This document shows, in pieces, positions 11,044 through 22,118 of a stretch of 64,000 nt of DNA. The notes beneath the pieces were generated by a model. It was not told where the DNA came from and made no database searches. It worked only from the letters and a program-made list of their open reading frames with translations. A program made the translations under genes and the position numbers. Origin of the DNA: Semisulcospira habei (Eukaryota > Mollusca > Gastropoda > Semisulcospiridae); contig BTPG01000003.1 of NCBI GenBank assembly GCA_036245525.1, forward strand, positions 207,457,342 to 207,521,341, written 5' to 3'. How positions within the stretch are numbered: the first letter of the stretch is position 1; every line of letters starts with the position of its first letter.

Positions 11044-11207
11044 AAATAGAGATGGATGCTCGTGTGCCAAGAACATTTGGCGCCTACGAGATTGTCCAAC
11101 TCGCAGAACAAGCAGCTGACGTTGAGATTGACGACAGCATGGCAATATACGAGAACATGAAGGACATTACTAAAGACTACACACAACTCACAGTGAAGAA
11201 ACAGTGA
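11044..11207 (+). CDS. terminal exon: receptor cytoplasmic tail with ITAM-like tyrosines
   Basis: A T/C-rich tract ending TTCTTCCAG precedes an open frame entered in phase 1 and ending in TGA at 11205-11207. It encodes about 53 residues, acidic and helical, with three tyrosines: AYEIV, then IYENM and DYTQL. The last two give Y-x-x-M, six residues, Y-x-x-L, close to an ITAM (Y-x-x-L/I spaced 6-8); YEN also fits a Grb2-type SH2 site. No other exon of this gene is found nearby, since everything to the left is transposon. I infer it is the last exon of a gene upstream, possibly a tandem relative of the receptor starting at 35252. What it signals to is unknown. Confidence 0.6.
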
Positions 11208-11502
11208 ACAGTGACCTGCAGGCTGTGTGTTGGTGGTGTTTGCATGTAACTCGCTGAATTCGGTAGTTCGTGTTCTGAGAAAACTTGAAATTTATAGTTT
11301 CATTTTGGTCAGAATTAGTGATCTGAGGATTTTTCAAAGGATGGTTATAAGCATTTCTTGTTGTTCTACACTTACCTGGCTGCATGTATTTGAGGTACAT
11401 GTAGGGATGTAAAATACCTATTTTATGAAAGTTTCCCAAATTTTAGGACTGTGGAGTAAAACTAGGATACTGTGCGAGCAGATCTGAAAGTAAGTCGGAT
11501 CC
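11208..11502. other. probable 3' UTR and flank of the tail exon
   Basis: No coding or repeat structure seen; it follows the TGA at 11207. No AATAAA was noticed here. Confidence 0.35.
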
Positions 11503-11609
11503 CAATGCTCAAAAGGCTATTGGGCCGACATCGGCCCAAGTTGGCCCTATCACGTCCGTGTGTGGGCCAACGGCGGCCGGCGTCGGTCCGAAAGCCTTTA
11601 CGCACTGCG
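11503..11609. repeat. GC-rich foldback, family B
   Basis: CAATGCTCAAAAGGC at the left and AAAGCCTTTACGCACTG at the right enclose GGGCCGACATCGGCC... and its inverse GGCCGGCGTCGG. Diverged copy of the family best seen at 55402-55509 and 55989-56092. Confidence 0.65.
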
Positions 11610-11818
11610 ATTAAGTCAAATAGTAATGAATAATATTTTTCCAAGAGTGGTATAAAGAAGTAATTCTTTGCATAAAGGACGTAACAGTTTTTGAAAAACG
11701 TTTGAGCTCCAATGTCAGGCGACCTATACTAGGTTGCATGCAAACACCATGGATGTGATAGTGACTGGGTTCCTCCGGGCTGTGTCACACTACACTGGCT
11801 AATGCAGGTTGTTAGACA

Positions 11819-11967
11819 CCAGGGGTCAGTTGCATAAGTGAGATTAGTTCTGCGCCAGCCATTAAGCAAGGTGCTACGCTATAGCGCCACCACACTCACC
11901 ACGCTACAGCGGAGTACCTTGCTTAGTGGCTGGCTCGGGACTAAGCTCATTTATGCAAACGGCCTCA
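11819..11967. mobile_element. foldback miniature element, family C
   Basis: Ends AGGGGTCAGTTGCATAA and TTATGCAAACGGCCT are inverse. Inside, GCCATTAAGCAAGGTGC pairs with TACCTTGCTTAGTGGC around CGCTATAGCG. It is the same family as the expanded copy at 24428-24749. Confidence 0.7.
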
Positions 11968-13917
11968 GTGGATTAAATGCTATGGATTTCCTGTGCATTG
12001 TCATCCACCTGGTAAAGCTTTCTCCACCTGTAATTCAACAGCCACGCTCTGCGTTTTCAGCTAGTCTCTTCCAAATGACTGAAGTAGGCGCTCCTAAGTT
12101 TGTGGGCAGGCTCACAATATTCACTAAATGTGTGTATCGTCAAACTGTGCTGAGATGATTTATTCCACTAGCGCAGAAAGCATTATCAGTACGACGACAA
12201 GAGAATGCCATTTGGGCACATGCATTTAAAAAAAAACAAAAAAACTCAATGTTAATGACCGTAAAAGATTTTGAAGAACAAGTGCTATGGCATGATGAAG
12301 TTGCATTTTGTGCGACGGTGTATAATCAAAACCCGCAGATCTGTCTCAGTTTGAGTGTGGCTAGACTTTCCAAGTCCGTGGTTGTTTGTAACCCTTCAAA
12401 AATGCACTTGGTTTTTAGGATGCAGACAAGAGAGACTATCTTGTCAGAACACCAAAATACGAGTGCATACATAAGTACTGTAAACGTTAGTAGCAAATGT
12501 CAGGAGAGCTTGGGCAGCATAGGCATTGTGTCTAGTGCCATATGGAACATAAAGAACCAAATGCGCAAAGACATGGATTTTAAATAACAGTGGAACTCAG
12601 TACTTTCACCTTCAGCGAAATAAATCACGAGTGCACAGTTTGAGCGATAAAATACATGCTTTAGCGAGCATTGTATCGGTCGAAATGAGCGAGAGTGATT
12701 TGCTTCGCGCAGCGGAGGTCCGGCACAATCTAATTCATGAATTCCACCACTTTTGAAAGATTTGTTTTGTTGCTGTTGTTCATAGACACGTCATAGTTTT
12801 ATTATTAAAATGCTGCGCATTGACTTATACATTGGTCAACTTCCACCGACGTCATTTATCATTCAGTAAGCCGCTGATAAATGTTACGGTTATTTCGAAG
12901 CGAACAAAGTGGGCTAATAGCGGGCTACAGGAAGTCCGCAATTAGTCGCTACAAGGGATTTTATGGCGAGATCACATAGTACAGTTTGCGCTGAAGTGAT
13001 TGTTCCTGTAACGTAGGGATGAAAACAAAAGTCTTCATTAGGGAAAAAATAAGAAGGAAAGAAAGAGAAATAATTGCAAAGGATAAATGAAGTATAATGC
13101 ATATTAACTAATAACTCAATAATACAACTGCCATTTACGTCTTCTGTAAAAACCTGGCCGTTTATTATTGAGGTCTCAATAAATAAGTTTAATGCGTAGT
13201 TTCTGTTGTTGCAATGAGTTCTTTTGTTCAATATTGGGATAAATATTTCAAACTTTACGTATACTATAGGAGTCACCATTAGTTTGAGTGTTTACTATTT
13301 TGAAATGTTGCTTTTGCTGTTAAGTCCCTTCTAACAATTGAAGTAACAAGATAAAAATTACGTCACGTCTAGTTACGCTAATCTCGCTGCTGAACGTACA
13401 TTTGGCGCGAAGCGCCGTATGTGCGTATGTATGTATGTGTGTGCGTATGTATGTAAACGAGAGAATCTTCGATATTTCTGTACACACAAGTTTGAAACCT
13501 GACAAAATACTTTCTTAAGTGGGTGGCTAAGAGAGCATCCGAGCATATTGTAATTGAATGTCTCATTGAAGACATAAACAACCGTTTATGTGAAGTCGGT
13601 TGACCCAGATTAGAGTCCGTAATTTTTGTCATATTTAGTTGAACCTTTCTATATAGCTAGTTTGGAGAAAGACTTTGATGAGTGCGTTAACCAGCTTTGT
13701 ACCCTTTCAACTTCTTTAGTAAATATTAATTATTTTCAGAAAAGATATAAAACAGTTTTTAAAAAAAACCTTGACTTCTATAGATAGTGAGACAGTGCGG
13801 TGACGTAAAAGAGGCAATTCCGTCACCACGCAAACATTTACATAATACTCAAAATATGACGTCATTCTCTCTAGCGCCCGACCCTTTCTCTCTTTCTCAC
13901 AGACATTCGCGCATCCC
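11968..13917. other. intergenic, nothing recognised
   Basis: AT-rich sequence without a supported gene. Short open frames exist but lack domains. An A-rich run lies near 12228-12246. Confidence 0.5.
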
Positions 13918-14006
13918 CAAGAGGCATAGATCCTCGTGCGCCCGGAGAGCGCATGAAGATCTATTTTCTTGGAGATGTTTGGAGAGCGCGCATGCACACA
14001 CTAACA

Positions 14007-14084
<78 letters not shown>

Positions 14085-14100
14085 CACACACACACACATC
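13918..14100. repeat. degenerate family A hairpin piece then (CA)n
   Basis: AGAGGCATAGATCCTCGTG at 13920 resembles the family A left arm. A CA run of about 90 bases (14007-14095) follows. Confidence 0.6.
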
Positions 14101-14428
14101 GTCACATTTTCAGAAGTGCATTCATGTGACCCGATATAGCACGTTTGGAGAAAGACATTGGATGATTTAGTTAGGAATACAACAACAGTGTCAATCTTTG
14201 TTATGATGTTTGCATGCGTATTTTTGTTTTTATATCTAAATGCAGTTTTTCGTACCCCCGTCTTTATGCTTTTGTTTTCTTACGCACATCTTGACGCTGG
14301 CAGAGTGCACACATCTACTGATTTCTGTTACTAGTGCACATGCTGACTTTTTGACTGAGGGTACACATGTGAATACTTTCCTTTTGTTTACACCCTTCAG
14401 TGCCGATAGAATTGAACACACGCCGACT
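14101..14428. other. intergenic, nothing recognised
   Basis: No domain-bearing frame and no repeat structure noticed. Confidence 0.4.
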
Positions 14429-14494
14429 GCAAGAGGTATAAATCCTCATGAATCCCGCCACAGCTCACAGCTCATGAGGCTCTACACCTCTTGC
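14429..14494. repeat. foldback hairpin, family A
   Basis: GCAAGAGGTATAAATCCTC pairs with the arm ending GGCTCTACACCTCTTGC. It is preceded by a CACGCCGACT context and followed by a C-run at 14538-14562. Confidence 0.7.
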
Positions 14495-14561
14495 AGCAAC
14501 CGCTTTGTATCCACATTCTTTTGACGGCTACCCACCACCCCCCCCCCCCCACCCCCCAACC

Positions 14562-15811
14562 CCCCACCCGGGTCTGCCCTGGGGGACTGGAGTGAGGTTA
14601 ACTACATTGTGGTTCGCAGGGTCACATTGGTCTGGATCTTGATCTTGATTTGGTATGTCGCAAAGGAGTAAACCTCGTGGAAAACTCGGGAGTCTGAGCC
14701 TCTAAGGCAGTCTGTCGTTGCATTCAACTTCGTTCTGGCAGCTCCTGCGACGGCGACCTTGCCAAACTGTAATGGCTCTGCCGGTCCTTTAGATCCATCA
14801 GCGTGGTGGAGAGGGTGGACGTGCTGCATGGGCAACAGCCTGTCCTCCATATCACACCGCCCAGGCTTGCATCCGAACAGTAAAAACTATGATGCATTAT
14901 ATATGGTCGATTCAGACCAACAGAGGCCCATTAATTAATGGAGACGTCGGCCGCCATTGGCCCGCGCACGGCCGTGCGCGGGCCAATGGCGGCCGACGTC
15001 GGTCCGATGGCCTTTGCGCTGTGGTCGCGACGGGAGAATGATCGCGACGGGAGAATGATCGCGACGGGAGAGTGCGTGCGAACTGTATTTAGAAGCACGG
15101 TTGGCACTGTGCTCCGAAGTCGTCCACTGTCTATGCTGTTACTGTCTCTTGGTCTGGGCGGTTCCAGTCAATGGCTGTACGGACGAAAAGGGAATCTCTG
15201 AGCTGTTCTGAATGTGCTGTTAGCACTTTATGCACCGACTTTTGTTTGTCACACGCTTCTCTTGCTACATAGTCTGTACTTTCTCTGCTTGGATGGTTCG
15301 CTGTTCAGCTTGACTGGCGTGGGAAAGCGGCCTGCTGGCACGGGTGACACCAGCCCATCGACCACCTTATATACAACGTTAATTACAGTAGTCAGCCTCA
15401 CAGGGTTGAGTTTTCTATTTTCTGGTGCATATGTGTCTGTCTACCCTTGGTCCATTCACCTCTATTTTCTTTTCTTAACTCTCCCTACTGTCTGCGCTGC
15501 CTGTAGTCCTTGAAATTGGATGCGTGTTCCTAAATGGTATGCTACAATTAAGATACGATGAGTTATGTGTTTGCAGCTAATGCATTTTGTATCATTGTTT
15601 CTCTGTATATGTTTCATAATTGTGGTGATTTTCTACTCTTGTTGTAAACTTTTGTTCGTTACATTAGCTATGAAGTTGCAGTGTCACTAGCGTGTTTTAA
15701 GTTTATTTAGTACATTAGACCGGCTGGCGACATAATTCAATATTCTGCTGGTTTTTGTTTCCCGCAAGCAGCGTAGGCACGTCCTGAGAAAGTCATGTTG
15801 CTCTCGGGACG
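14562..15811 (+). repeat. interspersed repeat S2, interrupted copy
   Basis: The left part (ACCCGGGTCTGCCCTGGGGG, 14562) and right part (GTCTACCCTTGGTCCATTCACC at about 15440, then CTCCCTACTGTCTGCGCTGCC, then GGCACGTCCTGAGAAAG and GGGACGTTAA at 15778-15815) recur in the same order at 58546-59375. The tail GGGACGTTAA is typical of mollusc SINE-like repeats. The middle holds unrelated insertions, including a palindrome at 14943 and three tandem CGCGACGGGAGAATGAT units at 15027-15073. Confidence 0.5.
14943..15000. repeat. 58-bp perfect palindrome, family B
   Basis: GACGTCGGCCGCCATTGG at the left reads identically from the other strand, with no loop; the centre is GCACGGCCGTGC. The outer arm CCGATGGCCTTTGCGC follows on the right side only, so the left outer arm is truncated. 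Confidence 0.85.
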
Positions 15812-15886
15812 TTAACTCGAGACGTGCCGCTCCGGATACGCGGCGTAAGCCGCGTATACGGAGGCGGCACGTCTCGAATGAGTTAA
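15812..15886. mobile_element. TTAA-bounded hairpin element, family E
   Basis: TTAACTCGAGACGTGCCG pairs with CGGCACGTCTCGAATGAG then TTAA. Inner arms GGATACGCGGC / GCCGCGTATACGG surround a short loop. TTAA at both ends is the target site of piggyBac-type elements. Related copies lie at 37731 and 60513. Confidence 0.7.
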
Positions 15887-16096
15887 CTCATTCTACCCTA
15901 GACACACCACAGCAAGATAAGGATCGACCATGATAGTTCAAGGGTGATGCCAGAATAGCTTGGCGCCTATGGGCGCCAAGCTATTCTGGCATCACCCTTG
16001 AACTATCATGGTCGATCTGTGTCCTGCACTGCAATGCAGTCTTCAGAGGACAACGGCAAAAATTGGGGATTTCGGTGTTGGGGTAGAATGAGTTAA
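15883..16096. mobile_element. TTAA-bounded element with 46-bp perfect hairpin, family D
   Basis: Begins TTAACTCATTCTACCC and ends GGGTAGAATGAGTTAA, sharing its first TTAA with the element to the left. Its core (15922-16017) has two 46-base arms, from GATCGACCATG to CTTGGCGCC, that are perfect inverse copies around a TATG loop. Confidence 0.8.
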
Positions 16097-16610
16097 GCAA
16101 GATAACCAACTATTGACGGCTTCAGGTATTTGATGTTGAATTTACAGTGACTCAAATCACAATGTGCGTCCACTGGCAGTTGTGAAGATTTGTATATTCA
16201 TTTTGCTGTATGTAAAGCACAGTAAATATTACATTTATGATACCACACCGACCATGTTTTGCTGGACTGTGTACTTGTTTTAGGTCAGGTGATGTGCATA
16301 CATTAGCTCGGTGACTGTGTGTGTGGATGTGTGGTCTTGGGCGCATTTTCGTTTTGAATCGAGTTCAGTAACCCAGACTCCGCGCTTAGCAATGCACATT
16401 TGCAGAGCTGCCAGCAAAGCTTGCGTTGGGGACTCGGTTGGGAAAAGAAATTACGTCTTCCAAAATGCGATTATCTTTTGGTTTTCATTATTAAAAATGG
16501 AAGCGTACAGAAATGTGTGAGAATGCTTAAGTACGGGTTATTATTGCCTTTTGAATAGTTTGTTCTCCTGGCCCTTTTCCAGTCCATGTTCCATGCCTGT
16601 GTTTTAGCAT
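16097..16610. other. intergenic, nothing recognised
   Basis: AT-rich; no gene or repeat structure supported. Confidence 0.4.
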
Positions 16611-16887
16611 TAACCCCATTCACTGACAGTGTACTACGCTGTACGCCCATTTTAGTTTCTGAAATCTTAGTTCAAACAACATTACCCCCGTCTTAAGAAT
16701 GAAATTTCACAAACATTTCTTCTCAATTTCAAAAATACGGTTGTGGCTGTGTAAACCTACACAATACCCTAAACAAAATATAACTTTACATCAAAAATCA
16801 AATTAAAATAAACGTCTCACAGTTCCTGTAAACAGTCCTGAGCATCAAAATGTTTCATACAAATGTTCTGGACACAGAAATGTTCAT
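16611..16887. other. possible left piece of a family A miniature element, then retroelement 3' remnant
   Basis: TTAACCCCATTCACTG at 16612 is the characteristic start of the TTAA/family A elements, whose right end (CAGTGAAGGGGTTAA, 21886-21900) lies on the far side of the Gypsy element. This suggests the retroelement landed inside one. The remaining bases before 16888 are A/T-rich with no LTR. Confidence 0.4.
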
Positions 16888-18290
16888 TTAAACTGCTCTG
16901 CTCAGGTAATCTGCTCCAAAATTCTGCGAACCCTCGATAGACTGTAATTTAATGTCAAAATTCTGCAAGAACATCGCCCATCTCATAATACGAGAATTTG
17001 TAAACTTTGCAGAGTTTAGATAGTTCAAGGGCTGATGGTCTGTTTGGAGAACAAATGGCACTCCCAGAAGGTACAGTTCGAATCGCCTTACTCCCCAGAT
17101 GATGGCTAGGCACTCCTTCTCGATGGTCGAGTAGTTTCTCTCAGCTCTGGTCAACTTTTTGCTGGCGTAGCTCACTGGGTGGAGTTTTCCGTTATCTTCT
17201 TGCATCAAGACTGCACCTACTCCTTCGTTGGAGGCGTCTGTTCTCAGGAAGAACGTTTTCAATGGGTCAGGAAGGTGTAGAATAGGCTTCTCGGTTAGGA
17301 TGTCTCGAACCGCCTGGAATGCTCGCTCTTGGGCATCCTCCCACTTCACTATGTTAGGTTGTCCTTTCCTCAGCAAATCAGTCAGGGGTGCTGTGACTGC
17401 TGCAAAGTTTGGTATGAACTCCCGGTAGTAGTTCGCCAAGCCCATAAATGAGCGGACTTGCGTCTTGGTCGTAGGTCGCGGGACATCCCTGATCTTCTGC
17501 ACGTTGGCGTCGTGTAGTCCCTTTAAACCTTCGCTCAATTTATGTCCAATGAAGTCTATGTTGTCAGCCCCAAGAATACACTTGCTTGGACGGATGGTGA
17601 AACTCGCATCTGACAGTCTTTGGAACAGTTCTCGGAGGGCTTTGAGGTGGTCCCCCCAAGTTTTGGTATGGATCAAAATGTCATCCCAGTAAAAGATCAC
17701 ATTCTGCATGTCTTCTAGGATCTTTTTCAGCCCTCTCTTCAATGTGGCACCACTGTTCACCATACCAAAAGGCATTTTCAGGAACTCCCAATGACCGTCG
17801 GGTGTGACGAACGCTGTCTTGGGGATATCTTCTTCTGCAACCTTGATTTGCCAATACCCTTTGCTTAGGTCAATTTTGGAGAAAAATCGGTCTCCACTGA
17901 CTTTCTGGAACAGTTCTTCCGCTGTGGGCATAGGCTCTGGATCAAAGATTGTTAGTTTATTGAGTCTGCGATAGTCCACACACACTCGGTTGGATCCATC
18001 TGGTTTCTTCACGATGACAACTGGGGACGCATAGGGTGACTTGGACTCTCTGATGACATTCAGACTCAGCATTTCCTTGATATCCTTTTTCAATTCTTCT
18101 CTCGTGTTATAAGGAAGACGATAAGGTTTGCTGCGAACTGGCTCGTTTGACGTCAGGTTTACCTCGTGCATGATGGTGTCTGTTGTCCCTGGGTCAGGTG
18201 TAAACCGATGCTCGAACTCTTGAGTCAGGACGCGCAGTTCTTCACGTTGAGTCTGGGTCAGATTCTGACCGAACTGGATAATACATCCTC
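16888..18290 (-). pseudogene. Gypsy pol: reverse transcriptase and RNase H
   Basis: The frame is open from about 18290 (start of the RT-proximal sequence, before the frameshift partner) through Met at 18171 to 16888. RT blocks seen: YRLPYNTREE, RVCVDYRRLN, FFSKIDLSKGYWQI (first Asp), FLKMPFGMVNSGA, and FYWDDILI, a Y-x-D-D box with an unusual Trp. The RNase H block follows with FLRTDASNEGVGAVL, TIEKECLAI and QTDHQPL, keeping the D-E-D residues. It stops right after ADYLSR, where integrase would normally continue. A frameshift near 18280 separates it from protease. Confidence 0.75.
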
Positions 18291-18824
18291 TTTATGTCGG
18301 AGTTCATTAAGGTCAAACAGGTTCTCGTCGTCTAGTCTTTCGTCATCAGCAAGACGCACCGATTCCGCCGATTTTTGTTTGTCTTGACCTCTCTGTAGCT
18401 CCACCAGCCTGTCCCAATTCACGACAGCTGCTTCCGTGTTGTCCGCCACTTTTAGAGGGATGGTCTGGTGACTCTTCTTTGCTTGACTTCTCGTGGTAAC
18501 AGAACATATTTCAGGTCTCCACTCTGGATCTGGATCGTCTGCGTTTCTGGCACCATCAATGTTTCCGATGATGAGGTCGTAGACTGGCGTCTTCACGCAC
18601 AACGCCTTCACCTCTCCTGTCAAGTATGGGGTGTCGACACTGACTTTGGCAAGGGGGATAATCCTTACAGTTTTGTCAGCCAAAATGAGGGTGGTCCACT
18701 CCTGTAGCTTCTGGTCTTCAGCTACTAGGTCCTCTCTCACGATGATGCAGCTACAACCAGTATCTCTCAACACTCTCACTGGTGTGTCGCCGACGAATCC
18801 TGACACCACCGGCATGTTCGGCAC
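18258..18824 (-). pseudogene. Gypsy aspartic protease region
   Basis: Contains VLRDTGCSCIIV, the D-T/S-G active site of retroviral-type aspartic proteases (Asp-Thr-Gly), then the ILADKTV flap-like and LIIGNIDG regions. It lies in the same frame as gag, separated by one TAA at 18960-18962; the frame also reads openly across 18825-18959. It ends at 18258 out of frame with RT. Confidence 0.65.
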
Positions 18825-18959
18825 TTCATTCTCAGGCAGCGCGATGTTTGAGACTGGTAAAAATGTAGTCCCATCTCCTACTGGGATGCGTCCATTCTTT
18901 CTGAAAGATTCGATCAGCTCTGGTGTAACTGGCTTTTCTCTGGATTCAAAGTCATTGGA

Positions 18960-20144
18960 TTATGTCATATCATTGGCTAACACAGCGGCAGCTCTGTGTT
19001 GAGACGTGGTACTGCTTCTGCCTGCTATCCCACGATCTTGGTTGGATCTTCTGATGTTGTCGCCTCGGGGAATGTCTTTAGAAGGACACCGTATCGCCTT
19101 GTGGCCTTTCTTTCCACAGAGAAAACATGTCAGGTTCTCCACCGGCTTGTATCTCGGGGTGTCTATGACATTGTGGATTTCCTCTGCTGGTGTAGACACA
19201 CGCTGTGGCTTACTGGACCCGAACTTCATGTTGTGAGCGTCAAGGTATCTTTGAGCGAAGTCGGCCAGGGCCTTTAGTGACTGGTGTTTTTGCTCTCTAA
19301 GGTGGGCGGCCAGGTCCTTAGAACATGCGCTGAAAACTAGTTTTTTGATGATGAGGTCGCACAGGTCTTGGTACTCTCTGTTTAGGCCAGCCAGCTCTAT
19401 CCATTTCTCCAGGTAGCTTCTGATTCTCTCAATGAATAGGCCGGGTGTTTCTCCTTCTTCAGGCTTGCAGTTCCGAAATCGTCGCCTGTAACCCTCATCA
19501 GTGAAGTCGTACCGTCTCAACAGGGCGGCTTTTAACTGAGTATAATCTTCGGCTTCTTCTCTTGGTAAGCGGGTGTAAAATTCAAGCGCTTTGCCAGTTA
19601 GAAGTGCGCTCAGTTTAATAGGCCAAGTCTCTTGTTTCCAATTGTTGCTATTTGCGAAGCGCTCGAATCGCTCCAAATAAGCGTCCATCTTATCTGAATT
19701 TTCAATGAAAGATGGAAGTTTTGGCGCACGGGCTGTTTGTTCTCTGCTCGCTAATGCTGTTGCTTCATTAGTTCTCTGGCTCTGTGCCTCTATCTCCATC
19801 TGCTTTAGATGAATTTCGTGTTGACGTTTCCTCTCCGCCTCTTATCGCTCCTCTTCTCGTTGTTTCTCTGCTTCTCTTCGCTGTTTCTCTGCTTCTTCTG
19901 CTTGGATTTCGAGTCTCCTGATTTCACGTTCTTTGGCTCTTTCTTCTCTTTCCAGTCTCTCCTTTTCTTCTTTCTCTCGTTTCTTTTCTTCTTTCTCTTC
20001 TCTCTCCAGTCTCTCCTTTTCTTCTCTCTCTCGTCTCTTTTCTTCTTTCTCCTCTCTCTCCTTTACAAACTCGAGGAGTTGAGCTCCTTCGAGTCCACAT
20101 TCCTTTCCAATTTTCAGGAATATCTCCATCTCCGATGTCGCCAT
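18960..20144 (-). pseudogene. Gypsy gag with coiled coil and zinc knuckle
   Basis: Starts ATG at 20144. Residues 30-95 are an almost pure Glu/Lys/Arg coiled coil (EREEKEEKRR repeats). One in-frame TAA at 19842-19844 interrupts it. The frame then continues into a capsid-like region (KMDAYLERFERFA, GLFIERIRSYLEKWI) and a CCHC zinc knuckle, CFLCGKKGHKAIRC. It ends TAA at 18960. The coiled coil explains the Phe/Leu-rich shadow frame on the plus strand. Confidence 0.7.
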
Positions 20145-20203
20145 CTCTGCTTTTCACTGCTGGCTGTTTTCTCCTGCTACCCTTTCCACTGAACCAACTG
20201 AAG

Positions 20204-20223
20204 AGATCTCGTCGGGGTCGCCA
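20204..20223 (-). promoter_or_regulatory. primer-binding site of the Gypsy element
   Basis: On the minus strand TGGCGACCCCGACGAGATC lies three or four bases after the LTR end. TGG-initial sequences here pair with a tRNA 3' CCA to prime minus-strand DNA synthesis. Which tRNA cannot be said. Confidence 0.6.
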
Positions 20224-20226
20224 AAA

Positions 20227-21758
20227 TGTTACGTGGTGGAGTTGTAGTCGAAGTATGATAAACACACCAGACACATACGCACGTATAGTTCTTTAAAGTA
20301 AACCTCGTTCAGCTGCAATCCGTCACACGTGGCTTAAGAATGTAGACAATACTGGAGTAACAGTTCCAACAATATTTAATTCAGCGATGCGATATCCACA
20401 CAATAATGCACTTTCAAATGCACAAACTACTGATACAAAGTCTCTTTTACTATGTCCACACTACGACTCAAAGTTTCTCATACACAGCGTCTCTCGCAAT
20501 AAACTGCATATCTCTACAACTGACAAAGCAAGACAATGTACTCACGGGCTTTCCCAGCGCCCTCCTTATAAATACTACGAAAATCTAGAATCTTCTATGG
20601 AAATCATACAACTCAACCAATCAGAACGAAACACGCAGCCGAAACTCATTAACATGAACTTTCCAGAAAAAAAAACTATAACAGGCTACAAAAACACGGC
20701 TGCTTACTTTAGCTCTAAATTCTAGCGTATAATTAAGTCACATAAAAGTATGGCATCCTTATCACCTGGTAGCTCTATAAAGTACGAGAACATTCCCAAA
20801 ACAAAACAAAGGCTGCTCAATCCACGCGCACAAAAAGTAGCGAAAAATGTTGCGATGTCAACTAACCGACGTGACACTTACGAGGCCACTAGACAGTGCG
20901 ACCCTTCTACAACGCACTGGACTAAACACAACAAAACGAAAACGGCTCTCATCATCATCATCAGTCCCTTGCCCGAACTGGGCGTTGGGGGGACTGAAAG
21001 GCAGCAGCAACAGACAGTGCTCTCCACTGAGTTCTATTTTGGGCGGTGGCAAGCAAGTCTGGCATCTCGAGTTCGGTCCATTCTTTTATGTTTGCGACCC
21101 AACTCTTTCTCTGACGACCTCGCCGACGACTTCCTTCGAGAGTGCCTTGGAGGATAGTCTTGGACAAGGTGTTGTGTCGGGTCACGTGGCCAAACCAAGC
21201 AAGCTTGCGCCGTTTCACACTTGCCAGAAGGGGTTCATGTGGGCCCACCAGGGAAGTGACGATGCTCTGTACATATTCGTTGGTCTTGTGCTCGCGGTAC
21301 GAGATGCGGAGCAACTTCCTCAGGCACTTGTTCTCAAAGGTCTGGATTTTCTTTTCTGAGTCTGCAAGCAGTGTCCAAGTCTCACAGCCGTAGAGTAGAA
21401 TAGACACTACGAGGGACTTGTAAAGCCTGTACTTGATGGTGAAGCTGATGGAGTTACTTCGCCATATCCTGTCCAGACTGGCCATTGCGGATGTTGCTGT
21501 ACCTATCCTGATACGGATCTCTGCTATGCAACTACCGTCTTTGGACAGGGTGGCTCCCAAGTACTTGAAGCTATTGACCTCTTCTAGCTTCTGGCCGTTC
21601 ATGTGAATGTTGCTGCTGCGGCTCTACTCACGAACAAAAGAAAATCTTACTAAAAAGGAACGTGAATCATAACCGTGATAGCTCAAATAAACATCGGATC
21701 GTTACCTACGAATAACACATGTACGCTCTCACAGGATAACACAACCACAATCGTAACA
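20227..21758 (-). repeat. Gypsy 5' LTR, interrupted by a LINE
   Basis: Its plus-strand ends are TGTTACGTGG and CAATCGTAACA, so it is TG...CA with a longer imperfect inverse. Blocks match the solo LTR at 46202: ACACTGGAGTAACAGTTCCAACA (here ACTGGAGTAACAGTTCCAAC at 20351) and AACATCGGATC near the far end. A 669-bp LINE fragment fills 20950-21618; without it the LTR is about 0.85 kb. Confidence 0.75.
20950..21618 (-). mobile_element. 5'-truncated RTE-like LINE inside the LTR
   Basis: Minus-strand frame 20961-21602 encodes the C-terminal third of a LINE RT: FKYLGATLSKDG, SILLYGCETWTL, FENKCLRKLLRISYREHKTNEYV, WFGHVTRH, GRQRKSWV. It ends in a (TGA)n tail (ATCATCATC on the plus strand, 20950-20962), as RTE elements do. 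The 7-bp duplication cggctct flanks it at 20943-20949 and 21619-21625. Confidence 0.8.
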
Positions 21759-21900
21759 CCAACACCGTCCAAGAAACATGATTGGTTTCAGCAAGAGGCA
21801 TAGATCCTTTATGAGTCCCGCAGTCGCAGGGGCTCACGAGGATGTATGTCTCTTGCAGTTGGATCATGTTTACATTTGTTCTCGTCAGTGAAGGGGTTAA
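21759..21900. mobile_element. right part of a TTAA/family A miniature element
   Basis: The hairpin at 21791-21856 (GCAAGAGGCATAGATCC ... GATGTATGTCTCTTGC) is followed by CAGTGAAGGGGTTAA ending at 21900. The left end is missing here and may be the one at 16611. Confidence 0.65.
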
Positions 21901-22118
21901 TCACGCAATCTTTCCTTTTTACCAGCGAAAACTCTTGAATACTTTTTATATCACTTGTTGCCTTCTCTAAGTATGATCTTGTGTGTTTTGCTTTCTATTG
22001 ATTTTTAGTGATGATTTTTCGCATGAGATTGTAATGAGTTGTAGCATGAGGTTGTAAAGTTGGTTTCGCTTTTTTATTTGGTCTTTTTACTATACTGTTT
22101 TTGTCCTGTTTACACAAC
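21901..22118. other. intergenic, nothing recognised
   Basis: T-rich sequence with no supported feature. Confidence 0.35.

Larger units (their letters stand above)
16888..21758 (-). mobile_element. Ty3/Gypsy LTR retrotransposon, 3' truncated
   Basis: On the minus strand the order is LTR (21758-20227), primer-binding site, gag, protease, RT and RNase H, ending at 16888. Integrase and the 3' LTR are absent, so the element cannot insert by itself. There is a nonsense codon in gag, a stop between gag and protease, and a frameshift before RT. The LTR is itself split by a LINE. A solo LTR of the same family is at 46202-46847. Confidence 0.8.

Noticed and set aside
19809..20192. Phe/Leu/Ser-rich plus-strand frame
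   Set aside because: Antisense shadow of the Glu/Lys-rich coiled coil of the Gypsy gag.
20847..21359. Plus-strand frame over the LINE in the LTR, and similar antisense frames at 16888-18700, 26000-27900 and 40069-41820
   Set aside because: Shadows of the LINE or pol coding strand.
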